From: Pogonophryne albipinna
Lineage: Eukaryota > Chordata > Actinopteri > Perciformes > Artedidraconidae
Direction: 5' to 3'
NCBI GenBank assembly: GCA_028583405.1
Contig: CM053249.1
Span: 39,343,759 to 39,407,758, forward strand
Length of the DNA stretch: 64,000 nucleotides
A program made the translations under genes and the position numbers. The notes under the pieces were generated by a model, which searched no databases, was not told the DNA's origin, and saw nothing but the letters and a program-made list of their open reading frames with translations. Positions 1-10,497 of the stretch are shown here, piece by piece; the first letter of the stretch is position 1, and the number at the start of each line of letters is the position of its first letter.

Positions 1-1409
1 AATCAAGCCTGATGAAATTAATCATCTAAATAAAATTCAAGACTGCCTCAAGGACTTAAAAACGTGGATGACCTTAAACTTTTTGATGTTAAACACGACC
101 AAAACTGAAGTTATTGTACTTGGCCCGAAGAATCTACGAAACAAATTATCTAAAGATGTACTAGCTATGGATGGCATTGGTTTGGCCTCCAGTGAGACTG
201 TAAGGAATCTTGGTGTTATATTTGATCAGGATTTATCCTTTAACGCCCACATAAAATCAATTTCAAGGACCGCCTACTTCCATCTACGTAACATTGCAAA
301 AATCAGGCATATCTTGCCTCAAAACCATGCAGAGAAACTAGTCCATGCATTTGTTACTTCAAGGCTGGATTATTGTAACTCTTTATTATCAGGGTGTACC
401 AAGAAGTCAGTCAAGTCGCTTCAGCTGATTCAAAATGCTGCAGCTCGTGTACTAACCAGAGTTAGGAAAAGGGACCACATTACTCCTGTTCTGGCTGCCT
501 TACACTGGCTCCCTATAGAACACAGGATAGAATTTAAAATTCTTCTTCTCGCCTACAAAGCCCTTAATGGGCAGGCGCCATCTTACCTTAAAGAACTCAT
601 TATACCCTACTGTCCTACTAGGGCATTGCGTTCCAAGAATGCAGGGTTGTTGGTTGTTCCTCGAGTCTCTAAAAGTACAATGGGAGCCAGAGCCTTTTCT
701 TATCAAGCTCCACATTTGTGGAATCAGCTTCCAGTTTGTGTTCGGGCGGCAGACACCCTATCCGTTTTTAAGAGTGCGCTTAAGACCTTCCTTTTTGATA
801 AAGCTTATAGTTAGGGCTGATTAGATTCAGCCCCTAGTTTTGCTGATAGGCTTAGTTTGTCGGGGGACATCTTACTTCTTCCTTCTCTCTGTCTATACCT
901 GTGTACTCTCATGTTCCGATTAACCCAGCTTCCCCAAATTTCTTTCTTTTTGGTGTCTATATACGCTGGGATCCGGAGTCATGGATGATCCTGCGGTCCT
1001 GTGTCCTGCATCGCGAGCCCTGGATCTTGAGTCGTGGCTGTGGTCATGGATCATAGGTCCTGGATGGATATCCTCGTGGATTCATCTTCCTATTATACAC
1101 ACATGCATTTCCAAACATTTGGACTACCTATGTTGCAAATGTATTATCTTTTCAATTTACACACGGCATCTATTGCACGTCTGTCCGTCCTGGGAGAGGG
1201 ATCCCTCCTCTGTTGCTCTCCCTGAGGTTTCTCCCATTTTTCCCTTTAAAACTGTGGGTTTTCTTCAGAAGTTTTTCCTTGTACGATGTGAGGGTCTAAG
1301 GACAGAGGGTGTCGTATTGTCATACTGATATTTTGTACAAACTGTGAAGTCCACTGAGACAAATGTAACATTTGTGATATTGGGCTATATAAATAAACAT
1401 TGATTGATT
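1..1409 (+). mobile_element. L2-type LINE, 3' half (5' part outside window)
   Basis: The end of an L2-like non-LTR retrotransposon: the last part of the reverse transcriptase ORF, about 590 bp of 3' UTR, and a 3' tail with ATAAATAAA followed by TTGA repeats near 1385-1409. L2 elements typically end in such short tandem repeats. It abuts gypsy coding sequence of the opposite strand, so it inserted into the gypsy element. The 5' side is beyond the window, so its TSD cannot be tested. Confidence 0.85.
2..814 (+). CDS. L2 LINE reverse transcriptase, C-terminal part (partial)
   Basis: The frame is open from base 2 to the stop at 812-814; the first Met at 68 is internal. The protein matches the C-terminal half of L2-type ORF2: the RT thumb region (LNTTKTEV, then NLGVIFDQDLSF), a conserved block RLDYCNSLL, and a terminal block ending WNQLPVCVR...FKSALKTFLF. 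The catalytic YADD motif lies upstream, outside the window. The same family is represented in full on the minus strand at 16187-19610. There are no stops in this part, but activity cannot be judged from half an ORF. Confidence 0.85.
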   Translation: MKPDEINHLNKIQDCLKDLKTWMTLNFLMLNTTKTEVIVLGPKNLRNKLSKDVLAMDGIGLASSETVRNLGVIFDQDLSFNAHIKSISRTAYFHLRNIAKIRHILPQNHAEKLVHAFVTSRLDYCNSLLSGCTKKSVKSLQLIQNAAARVLTRVRKRDHITPVLAALHWLPIEHRIEFKILLLAYKALNGQAPSYLKELIIPYCPTRALRSKNAGLLVVPRVSKSTMGARAFSYQAPHLWNQLPVCVRAADTLSVFKSALKTFLFDKAYS

Positions 1410-3403
1410 TTACTGACGTGAAACGTTGGATGCACTCTCATAGTCCTGGGGAGTTGTAAGCGTACAGACACCGGGTTGATGACTCTGGACACCGGAAAAG
1501 GACCCACAAATCTCGGAGCCAGTTTCTTTGAGGCGACATGGAGTGGTAAGTCCTTAGTGGAAAGCCAAACCTTTTGGCCTGGACTGTAGGAGGGAGCGAC
1601 CCTGCGATGGACGTCTGCAACAGCCTTCATCCGAGCTGAACTTCGGAGAAGAGACTGGCGAGCACCAGCCCAAACTCGGCGACAACGTCTGATCATTGCA
1701 TGAGCCGATGGAACCATCACCTCTTCCTCGTGGTTATGGAAAAGCGGAGGCTGGAAACCATTGACACAATGGAATGGAGAGAGACCTGTGGCTGCCGTAG
1801 GAAGAGTATTGTGGGCAAACTCGACCCATGTGAGGTGGTCACTCCAGGTGGTCTGGTTCCGGGAGACGAGACAACTTAGCGTAGTCTCTAGTTCTTGGTT
1901 CAGACGCTCCGACTGTCCATTTGACTGAGGGTGATATCCTGATGACAAGCTGACGGTGGCACCTATGAGTCGACAAAACTCCTTCCAGAAAACGGAAATT
2001 AATTGTGGACCCCTGTCGGAAAACATGTCATCAGGGAATCCATGGATCCTGAATACGTGAGTAATCATGACCTTTGCGGTGACTTTGGCAGAGGGAAGCT
2101 TGGTCAATGGGATTAAGTGAGCCATCTTTGAAAATCGATCCACCACTGTTAGGACCGTAGTCTTGCCTCTGGATGAAGGAAATCCAGTCACAAAATCCAT
2201 CGAAATGTGTGACCAAGGACGTTGGGGAATCGGCAGCGGCTGGAGCAAGCCCATCTTGACTTGAGATGAGGTCTTATTACACGCACACACCGGACAAGCC
2301 GCTACGTACTCCGCCACATCCTTCCTCATGGCTGGCCACCAGAAACGTTGTTGAATCCTGAACATTGTCCTTGTTACTCCCGGATGGCACGAAAGCACAG
2401 ATGAGTGAGCCCAGTGGATGACCTTGGAGTGAAGAGCCTCAGGAACAAACAGCAGATTGTTGGGACACTCGCTAGGTGCTGGATTCATGCCATTCGCCTT
2501 TTTAACGTCCGACTCCACTTGCCAGGAAAAGGCTCCGATCACACGGTTAAGTGGAAGGATGGTCTTGGGCTCTACCGCAAGTGGTTCGGGATCGTAAAGA
2601 CGAGACAAAGCATCAGGTTTTTGATTCTGAGACCCGGGACGAAAGGAGAGTGTGAAGTTGAACCTACTAAAGAACAGTGTCCACCTGGCCTGACGGGAGT
2701 TGAGACGTTTAGCCTTTCTTATATATTCCAGATTCTTGTGATCTGTCCAGACTAAAAACGGCTGCTCTGCACCCTCTAGCCAGTGTCTCCATTCCTCGAG
2801 GGCAGCTTTCACAGCTAACAGTTCCTTGTTTCCCACGTCATAATTCCGCTCTGCCGTTGTCAACTTCCGCGATAGGTAAGCACATGTATGCATTTTGTTG
2901 TCTTCTGCAGAACGTTGAGACAGTACTCCTCCAATTCCCTCATTGGAAGCATCAACCTCGACCATAAACTGGCGCTGGGGATCTGGAATGGTGAGTATGG
3001 GAGCTGATGTGAATCTCTCTCTGAGGCGTTGGAAAGCGAAGTCCGCCTGGGGTGTCCACTTGAAGGGAACCTTAGGAGAAGTCAGAACATGCAGAGGGGC
3101 AGCAACAGAACTGAAATTCCTAATAAACTTCCTATAGAAATTAGCAAACCCTAAAAACTGCTGAACCTTCTTTGTGGAGTCTGGTGTGGGCCACTTGGAT
3201 ACTGCACTGATTTTAGCAGGAACCATTTGCATATGATTAGGTGAGATTATGTATCCTAAGAAAGACACCTCTTCTGTGTGGAACTCACACTTCTCTGCCT
3301 TAACATATAGCTGATTCTCCAGCAGTTTCTGCAAAACCTGGCGGACATGGTTAACATGAGATTTTGCATCTGGGGAGAAAATCTGAATATCATCCAGATA
3401 CAA
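1410..3403 (-). pseudogene. pol: gypsy pol: end of RT, RNase H, integrase
   Basis: An open frame that starts at the RT catalytic motif YLDD and continues through the RT connection ([12 protein letters not shown]), RNase H ([12 protein letters not shown] for the first catalytic Asp, then TDHKNLEYI), the integrase zinc-binding HHCC (HPGV...CPVC) and the integrase core. The core triad is visible as MDFV, SDRGPQ and the E of SERLNQELE, in Ty3/gypsy order. A C-terminal block with PGQKVWLS and RFVGPFPV follows. The frame then runs into the L2 tail, so the last residues before the stop at 1385 are foreign. Upstream RT lies in other frames (3404-3985). Confidence 0.9.
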
Positions 3404-3989
3404 ACACTGAAATATTCAAAAATTCCCGCAAAACCTCATTCACAAAAGCTTGAAACACAGCCGGTGCATTGCATAGTCCAAAAGGCATTACTAGGTACTC
3501 ATAGTGACCACTGAGTGTTGAATCCTGTCTTCCACTCATCCCCTTTTCTTATTCTAACCAAGTGATATGCATTTCTTAAATCTAACTTGGTGAATATCTT
3601 GGCAGTTTGAAGCAGTTCAAAAGCAGATGACATGAGTGGCAGAGGATAGCGGTTCTTCACCGTAATGTCATTTAGTGGACTGTAGTCTATGCAAGGTCAC
3701 AGAGACCCGTCTTTCTTTCCCACAAAGAAAAATCCCGCTCCGGCTGGAGAAGATGAAGGACGGATAATCCCTGATTTGAGTGAAGAGGAGATGTATTCGT
3801 CCATTGCTGCTCTCTCAGGTCTCGAAATCGAGTAAAGTCTCCCCTTGGGAATGGGGGCTCCCGGTAAGAGATCAATGGGACAGTCAAAATCTCGGTGAGG
3901 AGGTAGCGACAAGGCTTTGGACTTGTTAAAGGCTTCCTTTAAATCATGGTAACAGGGAGGTACCTTCTGTAGATCAGGATAGTCAGGGT
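3404..3989 (-). pseudogene. gypsy pol: N-terminal RT, frameshifted
   Basis: The minus strand carries the expected RT sub-blocks upstream of YLDD, split over frames: [14 protein letters not shown] and [10 protein letters not shown] (pre-RT linker and first RT block), FVGKKDGSL, then pieces corresponding to the YPLP and [10 protein letters not shown] motifs. At least two frame changes are needed to follow it. The segment starts right at the gag junction near 3990, so the protease region is absent. Confidence 0.8.
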
Positions 3990-4697
3990 GATCTATAATG
4001 ATTCTACTAGAGTCTGCTGGTCCTTTATCGGTTCCGAAAGTCCCGTCATGAAGGCGTCACGAAGAGCCGGAACATTCCATCCGCTGTCCGCTGCACGAAA
4101 CTCGATGGCATAATCAACCACCTGATGGTCGAGCTGACGTATTTGAAACAGTCTTCTGCTGGCCTCTGTAGCAGGCGATGAGTGGTCAAAAATGCGACTC
4201 ATAGTCTCTATGAAATCGGCCAATGAGTAACATAGTTCGGTGTCTCTAGACCATTCTGCAGTAGCCCAGGCTGCAGCTCTTCCCGTTAAATGTGACACAA
4301 TAAACGCCACTTTACCATGGTCAGATGAAAAAGCTCCTGGGTTGTGTTGAAAATGCAGATCGCACTGTACCAGAAAGGCTCTGCAATTCGAGGAATCTCC
4401 GGAAAATCTCTCCGGAAGAGCCAACCGTAAAGGGGAAGAAACAGCCTGACTTGGGTAGTCAGCTGGAGTATTGACAGGCAACCCCTCAGCTGTGGATGAC
4501 GTCACCGGAGGAGCAGTCTGTTGGTGAGTGAAAAAATTATTCATTTGGGCAACCAGTTGTTGCATCTGTGTAGATAAGTCTTATCTCAGCTCTTGCATTT
4601 CCTGGCTGACTATGCCCAGCTGTTCCTCGTGATGAAAAATCTTCACGCCATGTGCTGACAGAGCGGCGTGAAGCGTTCTTGGGTCGACTGGGTCCAA
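3990..4697 (-). pseudogene. gag: gypsy gag (capsid part), start lost and stopped
   Basis: A 190-codon open segment (4565-3993) holds the retrotransposon Gag core: PERFSGD, CRAFLVQCDLHF, VAFIVSHLTGRAAAWA and FDHSSP, followed by RLFQIRQLDHQVVDYAIEF. The frame extends upstream to about 4697, but where gag should begin (Met-Asp-Pro in related fish elements) the codon is TTG, and a TAA at 4583-4581 interrupts it. The downstream zinc knuckle is missing, because the frame stops at 3990 immediately before the pol linker. Confidence 0.85.
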
Positions 4698-4738
4698 AAT
4701 GGTCAGTTCGTTCCGTTACGAACTCAGACACTTAGGAT

Positions 4739-5156
4739 GTAGGACCCAATTGCACAACCCGGGAGACAGAGGTAAAGTATTTGCAAGATACTTTATTTTC
4801 CAATACAGCAGTAAACAACAAAAAGGGTAACTATCAATCTCTAGCCGAGATGACAAAAATAGCGAACTAAAAATGAAAGCGCTCACGTAGTGAGGAATGA
4901 AACTTTTCACCAGCACAAGAAACATCGACCTGACCATAGCATAAGACAATACGAACTGACAAAGAACACTGGGAGACAGGGGAATTTAAGCACAGGGTGA
5001 CAAGACACAGGTGGGACCAATCAGGGGCGGGGCTGACACTGATGAGCACAGGAGACACAGGATGGATGACAGGTGCAAACAATCAAGAAGCCTGGAATGA
5101 GAGAAAGCAAACATAAACAACATGAACCTCTCTAGCATTTCTGTCAGTGCACAACA
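4739..5156 (-). repeat. gypsy 5' LTR
   Basis: A 418-bp block directly upstream of gag on the minus strand. It begins TGTTGTGCACTG and ends GGGTCCTACA, so the TG...CA termini are present. Near its end it contains AATAAA (polyadenylation signal), and a plausible promoter zone lies upstream. Its partner LTR is outside the window, so boundaries rest on termini and position only. Confidence 0.7.
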
Positions 5157-5859
5157 TTATCCAATGAGAATGGACGCTCACATTGCCTTTAAGGGCAGCC
5201 GACACAAACGGATGCCGTGCTTCCATGAGCGTCAAATCCCGCCGCAGATGGGAATACATTGCAATCAGTTGAAAGCTATTTGCGTCCCTTTATGAAGCTG
5301 AAGGAGCCTAGGAGCGTCACAACTGCACGCCACGGACACTGACCAAACGTCGCTCCTGGACGATTATGGAGTGAGAGTGTGTTGTCCAAAGCAGTGTTTA
5401 CTACTGTGCTTTCCTTCTGACCCTTCCTTTTAGAAAACAATTCAGCGTCACCAGACTCAGGCGAGTGCTGTGAAGGCAGACGCCTTCAGATGATGTTTTA
5501 ATTTTAGATTTTATTTATTCATCCATCTTTTCCCCATGGGTGGCTGCAGCCCAGCCTGGCTTAAATCACAAAATATATTACATTATGTCGTTGTTAGCAG
5601 AACAAACAGGTTATTTCCTCTTCCTCTCTAGCTTACTTTCCTCTGGGCCAGACCAGACGGAGATGTTATAATTGCAGTTTAAGATTTGCTAAGAATAGCA
5701 ACATCCATTCATATTGAGCAACACAAGCCTGCTCCTGTCTGACCATCAGCAAAGTGCTGGGTTATGTTTGTTCCTAGAAATCAACGAAAAATTATATGAG
5801 TGTGTACCAGAGAGTAGGAAAACTCTGTTACAGTAAAGTCAAATGTACAGTAAATGTTA
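5157..5859. other. intergenic, no gene recognised
   Basis: Flanking DNA upstream of the gypsy LTR. I see no ORF of interest on either strand and no TIR pair. It may include old dispersed repeats I cannot name. Confidence 0.5.
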
Positions 5860-6160
5860 TTCAAGTATAAAAGTGTTATCATCAAAATATAGTTAAAGTA
5901 GCGACAGTAAAAGTAGTCATTGTGCAGATTGGTCCATTTCAGAATAATATATATGATATGTTTTATAATGATTGATCATGAAAGTGTTCTCAAAGCTGGT
6001 AAAGGTGCAGCTAGTTTGAATGACTTTGTATACTGCAGGGTAGCTTGTGGATTTACTCCAGGTGGAACTAAAGTCTGATTTAACACTTGATTGACATCTG
6101 TACAGTAACTAAAGGTATTCAATAACTGTAGTGGAGTAAAAGTACATCATGTACTTAGTT
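5860..6160 (+). repeat. Tol2-like hAT MITE relic (AGTAAAAGTAC family)
   Basis: The segment contains the words AGTAAAAGTA, CCATTTCAGAATAATATAT and GTAGTGGAGTAAAAGTAC. These recur in a very common teleost non-autonomous repeat whose ends resemble hAT/Tol2 termini. A second relic lies at 37020-37330. Assignment is from remembered consensus words, not a search. Confidence 0.5.
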
Positions 6161-6273
6161 ACTGCTTTCTCCCTCCTCTTCTTGTCCTCCTCCCTCCATG
6201 TAGTGTTCCGGGTCAGGGTTAGGGTTGGGCTGCAGAGAGCTGTCAGTCAGCCCACTGCTGGTGTTGGGCTCTG

Positions 6274-6300
6274 TGGGGGTGGGGGTGGGGGTGGGGGGTG
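6274..6300 (+). repeat. G-rich tract (GGGGGT repeats)
   Basis: Four runs of five or six G separated by single T: a short simple repeat with strong G-quadruplex potential on the plus strand. A short telomere-like GGGTTAGGG word lies just upstream, near 6220. Confidence 0.8.
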
Positions 6301-6384
6301 GTGCATCTGACAGCTGCTGAAGGGAAAACTCCTACCTCAAATGCCTCAGCAGTGAATGGCCTTTTCAACAGTAAATATAAACTA

Positions 6385-7212
6385 TGCAATTCCTGAAGAA
6401 ATTGCTAGTGGGAATGCTTTATGCTGAAAAGCTGACGTGTAAGAAGAAAGTGAAGAATTTAGATTTAAATGATACATGAACACTGGGGGCTTGAATGTGT
6501 GATAAGAGAAGAAAATAAATTAAAAAGGCTTGGAAAAGCAGCAGAATATTTGAACTGCAAACATTTGAACTAACTTGATGGCGAATGATCTGTCGCCATG
6601 CCAACGGCATTTGATGACACTCCATAATACGCTTAGATGTGTTGATGGCTGCATGGTTACCAAACCTGTGACATTTTGGGCCGTTTAGAGCATTTTCACT
6701 GAAGTTATGAGAAAACCATTGAGCATTGTGTTGCCATGGCAACGGCATTTGAAGAAATCTCAAAACTGTCCCGTAGATGTCTTCACGGCTGGACTGTTAG
6801 CACACATGTGAAGTTCGAGCACTTTTTGAACATTTTCATAGGAGTTATAGCGACATCGTCTTTTATGGCGAGGGATTTCATGGAAACGGCATATGATGAC
6901 ACCCCATAATTGACGTAGAGCTGTTGAGGCATGGAGAGGTGATATACAGGTGAAGATTGTGGGACGACCGGACCGTGTCCATTGGAGCTACAGCGACATC
7001 GTGTTTTATGGCGAGGGATGCGTTTCCATGGCAACAGCCTATGGTGAGATCTCAGATTTGGCGTAAAGCTGTTGAGGGCAGGACCATTAACCTTTATCTG
7101 AAGTCTGCTGCTCTGAGCATGTCAGTTGGAGTGATGACATCATCGTGTTCCATGACACAGGTGTTTATATTTGAGCTAACGACGTGTCCAGAGATCAAAG
7201 GTTTCCATGGTA
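6385..7212 (+). repeat. dispersed repeat, copy A, with ~145-bp X-box-bearing units
   Basis: Starts near GGGAATGCTTTATGCTG, passes AAAGCAGCAGAATATTTGAAC (shared with copy B at 11330-12415), then contains four degenerate tandem units. Each has a CCATGG-centred palindrome, at 6592, 6730, 6874 and 7022, spaced 138, 144 and 148 bp. The last 107 bp (7106-7212) are nearly identical to 11577-11683. No coding capacity is seen. The superfamily is unknown to me. Confidence 0.7.
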
Positions 7213-8035
7213 CTGAAAAGGAATCCAACTTCGATACAACCAATGTTAATATCTAGGCCGTCTCCGATACCGAACTCCGGTGCTGATAAGGCTCCGGTGA
7301 ACGGCCGTCCAATCTTTTTAGGACTTCAAAACCCCCCAGAATCTACACGCAAGATCAACGTAATCTGCTTAGGGGGGAGTTTACAACGTGGCCTCTAACA
7401 CCAAACTGCCCGTCGCATCACTTATTTCAGGCACTAAAGCGTCGGTCTCCGACCGCCAGGATAGCAAAACGGTGTGTATGGTGTAGTAGGTGTTGGTGGG
7501 CTGGTAGAACCCCAGAGCAGTATCTAAACTGCCCCTGGAGGAGAATCCCTCTGTTAATGGGAGACTCCCTGGTAATTAGGGCAGCTTCAGAACCCACAGT
7601 TCCTAACCCCACCCTCTCTTGATCCCCAAATATATCAATCAAAACAATGCAAATGTAATTTCAAACACAGCCAGAGTCAAACATTAATGTCACAGCAGTG
7701 ACATCACCACATCAGCAGAGTATATGTCATATTTCAACATTCATCAAAACCACCTCAACCACAGTAACCAATGTGAAACTATAGTTTAACCTTAGCAGAG
7801 TTTTTATTCCCCTTAAACAATTTTAATCCAAAGTATCAACTAATGTCAGCCTTTTCCAAGGAAGGGTATTCTTACCTCACTCTAAGACCAAGCAGACACC
7901 TTCAGAAACCACGAGAGAGAGAGACCAGGAGTTTGGGTCGAAGTGTACAAAGTACAAACCGGATTTATTAAGGTTTTAATAAAAAAAATAAAGACACCAA
8001 GTCAAAATACAATAGCAACAGGTTCAAAAGTCAAA
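7213..8035. other. unassigned repeat-like block, possible LTR-element remnant
   Basis: Lies between repeat copy A and the L1 start. On the minus strand it carries an AATAAA-rich segment followed by a GGTAAG donor-like site, loosely resembling an LTR end and leader, but no partner LTR, tRNA-primer site or gag is seen. I cannot assign it. Confidence 0.3.
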
Positions 8036-8050
8036 TGTCGGGGGTCACGT

Positions 8051-8059
8051 GATGGCGGC
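8051..8059 (+). promoter_or_regulatory. YY1-like motif at L1 5' end
   Basis: GATGGCGGC within the first 25 bp of the L1. Mammalian L1 has a YY1 site (core GATGGC) at the same place, where it sets the transcription start. The site here is seen; its function is inferred. Confidence 0.4.
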
Positions 8060-8608
8060 GAGGTGAACACACGTTTTGGCTGGAGCTCCGTGCCACTCGG
8101 TTCTTATTATGCTATTATCCTGTTATTAACCGTGTTTTGGAAGCCACTTTTCGTATGAGCATTTCAGGCTATGTCCTTGGAAAACTTTTGGCCACAGTCT
8201 TTTGACAAAATTGGAAGAACTCAAAGGAATAGAGACAAGAAAGACACCGCTGAATCTGAGCCTGGTGAATGCACGCAAGATGGCGACCAAGCCGAATCTG
8301 TTATCTCTGACGAACTCGACCCTGCCCTTGCCAAAGCCCTAAACTTCATGACTGCTAACATCATAAAAGTAAAAGATGATAAACTCAGCCCGCTGGTCGA
8401 GACTATTCATAACCACTCTGTGGAGCTCCAGTCTGCTAACAGACGGCTAGATGAGGCAGAGACCAGGATCATGGCCGTGGAAAACTCCGCCACAGCGCAA
8501 GAGCCGAGGATAGCCGAATTAGAGAAGCAGGTCAGTGCTCTGGCGGAGAGTTTAGATATGGCTGAAAACTACAACAGGCGTCTGAATATTCGGGTCGTCG
8601 GCTTGGCT

Positions 8609-9512
8609 TCTTCTTCTTATCGTGTCCACAAGGCAGTCAGTTACAGGGCTTGGTTAGATGTGGTTCAGCCACAGCTGAACACATTGCTGTCCCTTCTCAT
8701 TAAACTCTGCCAAGTCCGCAGTCGCAGTCACACACAACGTCCCCGTCATTTAGGTATCCCCATTTGGCGAGAGTGGCTTTTGCACGTCCAACACCAGATC
8801 TTATTCTGTTTAGGCATTTCCACACTGCGTAGTTGGTGTCTGCTCCAGGGGGCAGTGCCTCGCTCGCCTTTAGCTCCATTGTTGTTGCTGATGGGAGGTT
8901 GTCAAGTCTTTCTTCCCACTGAGTGACTCTTTCACTGCTTATGCTCGGTGTTCCGAGGGGTGGGACGCTCTTCAGGAAACTTTTCCTGGATTTAAGGCGG
9001 CTTTTGGCTGGCACAAGGCCAAAGAGAGGATGTCTTTGGTCAGTAGACTGTTGTTGGCGCTCTTTCTTGCTTGCTGCATTTCGTCGTATCTCTGGTGGGG
9101 CTATGCCTGCCAGGATGTACAGACGGTCTGTAGGTGTTGATTTCAGGCAGCCTGTGATAATGCGGCAGGTAGTATTGAGGGCGGGATCCAGCTTCTTGGC
9201 ATGGGCAGCTCGTTCCCATACTGGGCAGGCATACTCGGCAGCTGAATAGCAGAGGGCTAGTGCGGTTGACTTCAGAGTCTGTGGGTTTGCACCCCAGGTC
9301 GTGCCGGTGAGCTTGCGGATGATGTTATTCCTCGCACTCACTTTGCACTTAGTCTTCTCAGTGTGGGTCTTAAAAGAGAGGCATCTGTCCAGGGTTACCC
9401 CTAGGTAGACTGGGTGCTCACAGTGTTCAAGGGAGGTTCCTGACCAGCTGACCTTCAGTTGGCGCTTGGCTTCACGGTTTCTCAGGTGGAAGGCACACAC
9501 CTGTGTCTTAGA
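8609..9512 (-). mobile_element. 5'-truncated non-LTR retrotransposon (RTE-X/Nimb-like) in L1 ORF1
   Basis: Flanked by the perfect 10-bp duplication CGGCTTGGCT (8599-8608 and 9513-9522). On the minus strand it begins inside an RT C-terminal region and ends with a GATAAGAAGAAGAAG tail. The 5' truncation, 3' tail and TSD together are textbook target-primed reverse transcription. The clade is inferred from the protein; I cannot choose firmly between RTE-X and related clades. Confidence 0.85.
8700..9512 (-). pseudogene. LINE RT C-terminal region with zinc-knuckle tail (fragment)
   Basis: Begins at KTQVCAFHLRNREAKRQ and continues PVYLGVTLDRCLSF (RT thumb), ALALCYSAAEYACPVWERA, ITGCLKSTPTDRL and LAGIAPPEIRR. 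It ends with a Cys-rich segment CLNRIRSGVGRAKATLAKWGYL...CDCDCG that should continue into a zinc knuckle but shifts frame near 8700. The open frame also extends into L1 antisense above 9512, which is spurious. All RT catalytic motifs lie in the missing 5' part. Confidence 0.75.
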
Positions 9513-9972
9513 CGGCTTGGCTGAGGGCACAGAGACGGGGCAACCGGTGGATTTCTTTGAATCGTGGTTGCCACTCACCCTTGGCATGGCTACCAAAGCG
9601 GGGCGCATACAACTGGAAAGAGCACACCGCTCGTTAGCTCCCAGACCGGACCCGAACAAGTACCCCAGGTCGGTGTTGCTGCGACTTCATACATTCAGAG
9701 ACAAGCAGAAAGTGATGGAAGCGGCACGGCGAGCCAGTCAAGACGGCACCCTTACACACAATGGATCCAGGCTCTCTTTCTACAGCGACTTCTCTCCGGT
9801 GGTGATGAGGAAACGCAAGGCGTATGATGCGGCGAAACAGCGGCTGCGGGAGGGAGGAATACCGTATGCTATGCTCTTCCCAGCTACTCTACAGGTGTCC
9901 CACGGAGGCTCCAAGAAGAGGTTTTCTTCCCCGGAGCTGGTACGCGATTTCCTGGTCTCCCTGTCTGGATAA

Positions 9973-10497
9973 TAATCTCCTGCAGCACGGATCACCAGGT
10001 TGTCTCACCTTTATTGTTTTGATTATAGCCCATGCTATTCTCCTTTTCATACAGACTGGTCCTGTTTTTATAACACGGCATAGACTTAAAACTTTACACT
10101 CTTTTTCACATAGTCCGAGTGGCGCGGTTGCCCACATGTGAGTATTACTTTTATATTGTATAGGGATTACTCCCGTACGGGGTGCTTTTTTTTCTTACAA
10201 ATGTTTACTCTAATCCACTGCCATTTCGCTCTTTGTGGTGCGATTGAGAGTTACTGGTTTGGTGAACAGTCCCTGTTATTTTGGGGAAATGCCCTCAACT
10301 TGTATTTGTGTTGTTTACAGTTGTTATGCTTGTTTTGTTCAGTGTTGTTGTCTTGCTCAGGACATGCATGTCTCAGGTTTGAGTTGCGTATAATTACGAC
10401 TGTATTAGTCACTTGATGCTGCTATTAGAGGAGGTGGGGGCTGTGCCCTGGGATTGGGCTGGTTATTATTTCATTAACAGGACCAATACAATGTATC
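9973..10497 (+). other. L1 inter-ORF spacer
   Basis: Non-coding DNA between the ORF1 stop and the ORF2 Met. No motif stands out beyond a short T tract near 10187. Small ORFs here have no recognisable content. Confidence 0.6.

Larger units (their letters stand above)
1410..5156 (-). mobile_element. Ty3/gypsy LTR retrotransposon, defective, interrupted by L2
   Basis: Read on the minus strand, the order is 5' LTR (5156-4739), gag remnant, then pol running RT, RNase H and integrase down to 1410, where the L2 tail cuts in. The 3' end and 3' LTR are not in the window. The zinc knuckle, protease and N-terminal linker are missing between gag and RT, so an internal deletion near 3990 joins the two. 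Gag has a premature stop and the N-terminal RT is frameshifted, so the copy is not functional. Confidence 0.9.
8171..9972 (+). pseudogene. L1 ORF1 (coiled-coil RNA-binding protein), split by insertion
   Basis: ORF1 encodes the nucleic-acid chaperone of L1. The left part (8171-8608) has an acidic N-terminus, a heptad-rich coiled coil, and NYNRRLNIRVVGLA, the start of the RRM-like domain. The right part (9523-9972) continues with FFESWLPLTLG, IQLERAHRSL, PRSVLLRLHTFRDKQKV and a C-terminal domain ending FLVSLSG with a stop at 9970-9972. A 904-bp minus-strand LINE fragment with a 10-bp duplication separates the parts, and the resumed frame differs from the left frame. No other stop is seen in either part. 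Confidence 0.8.

Noticed and set aside
6216..6232. Interstitial telomere repeat (GGGTTAGGG)
   Set aside because: Only about two units; a chance or very old remnant.
8700..9659. 319-codon minus ORF as one gene
   Set aside because: The part above 9512 is antisense L1 ORF1; only 8700-9512 is LINE coding.
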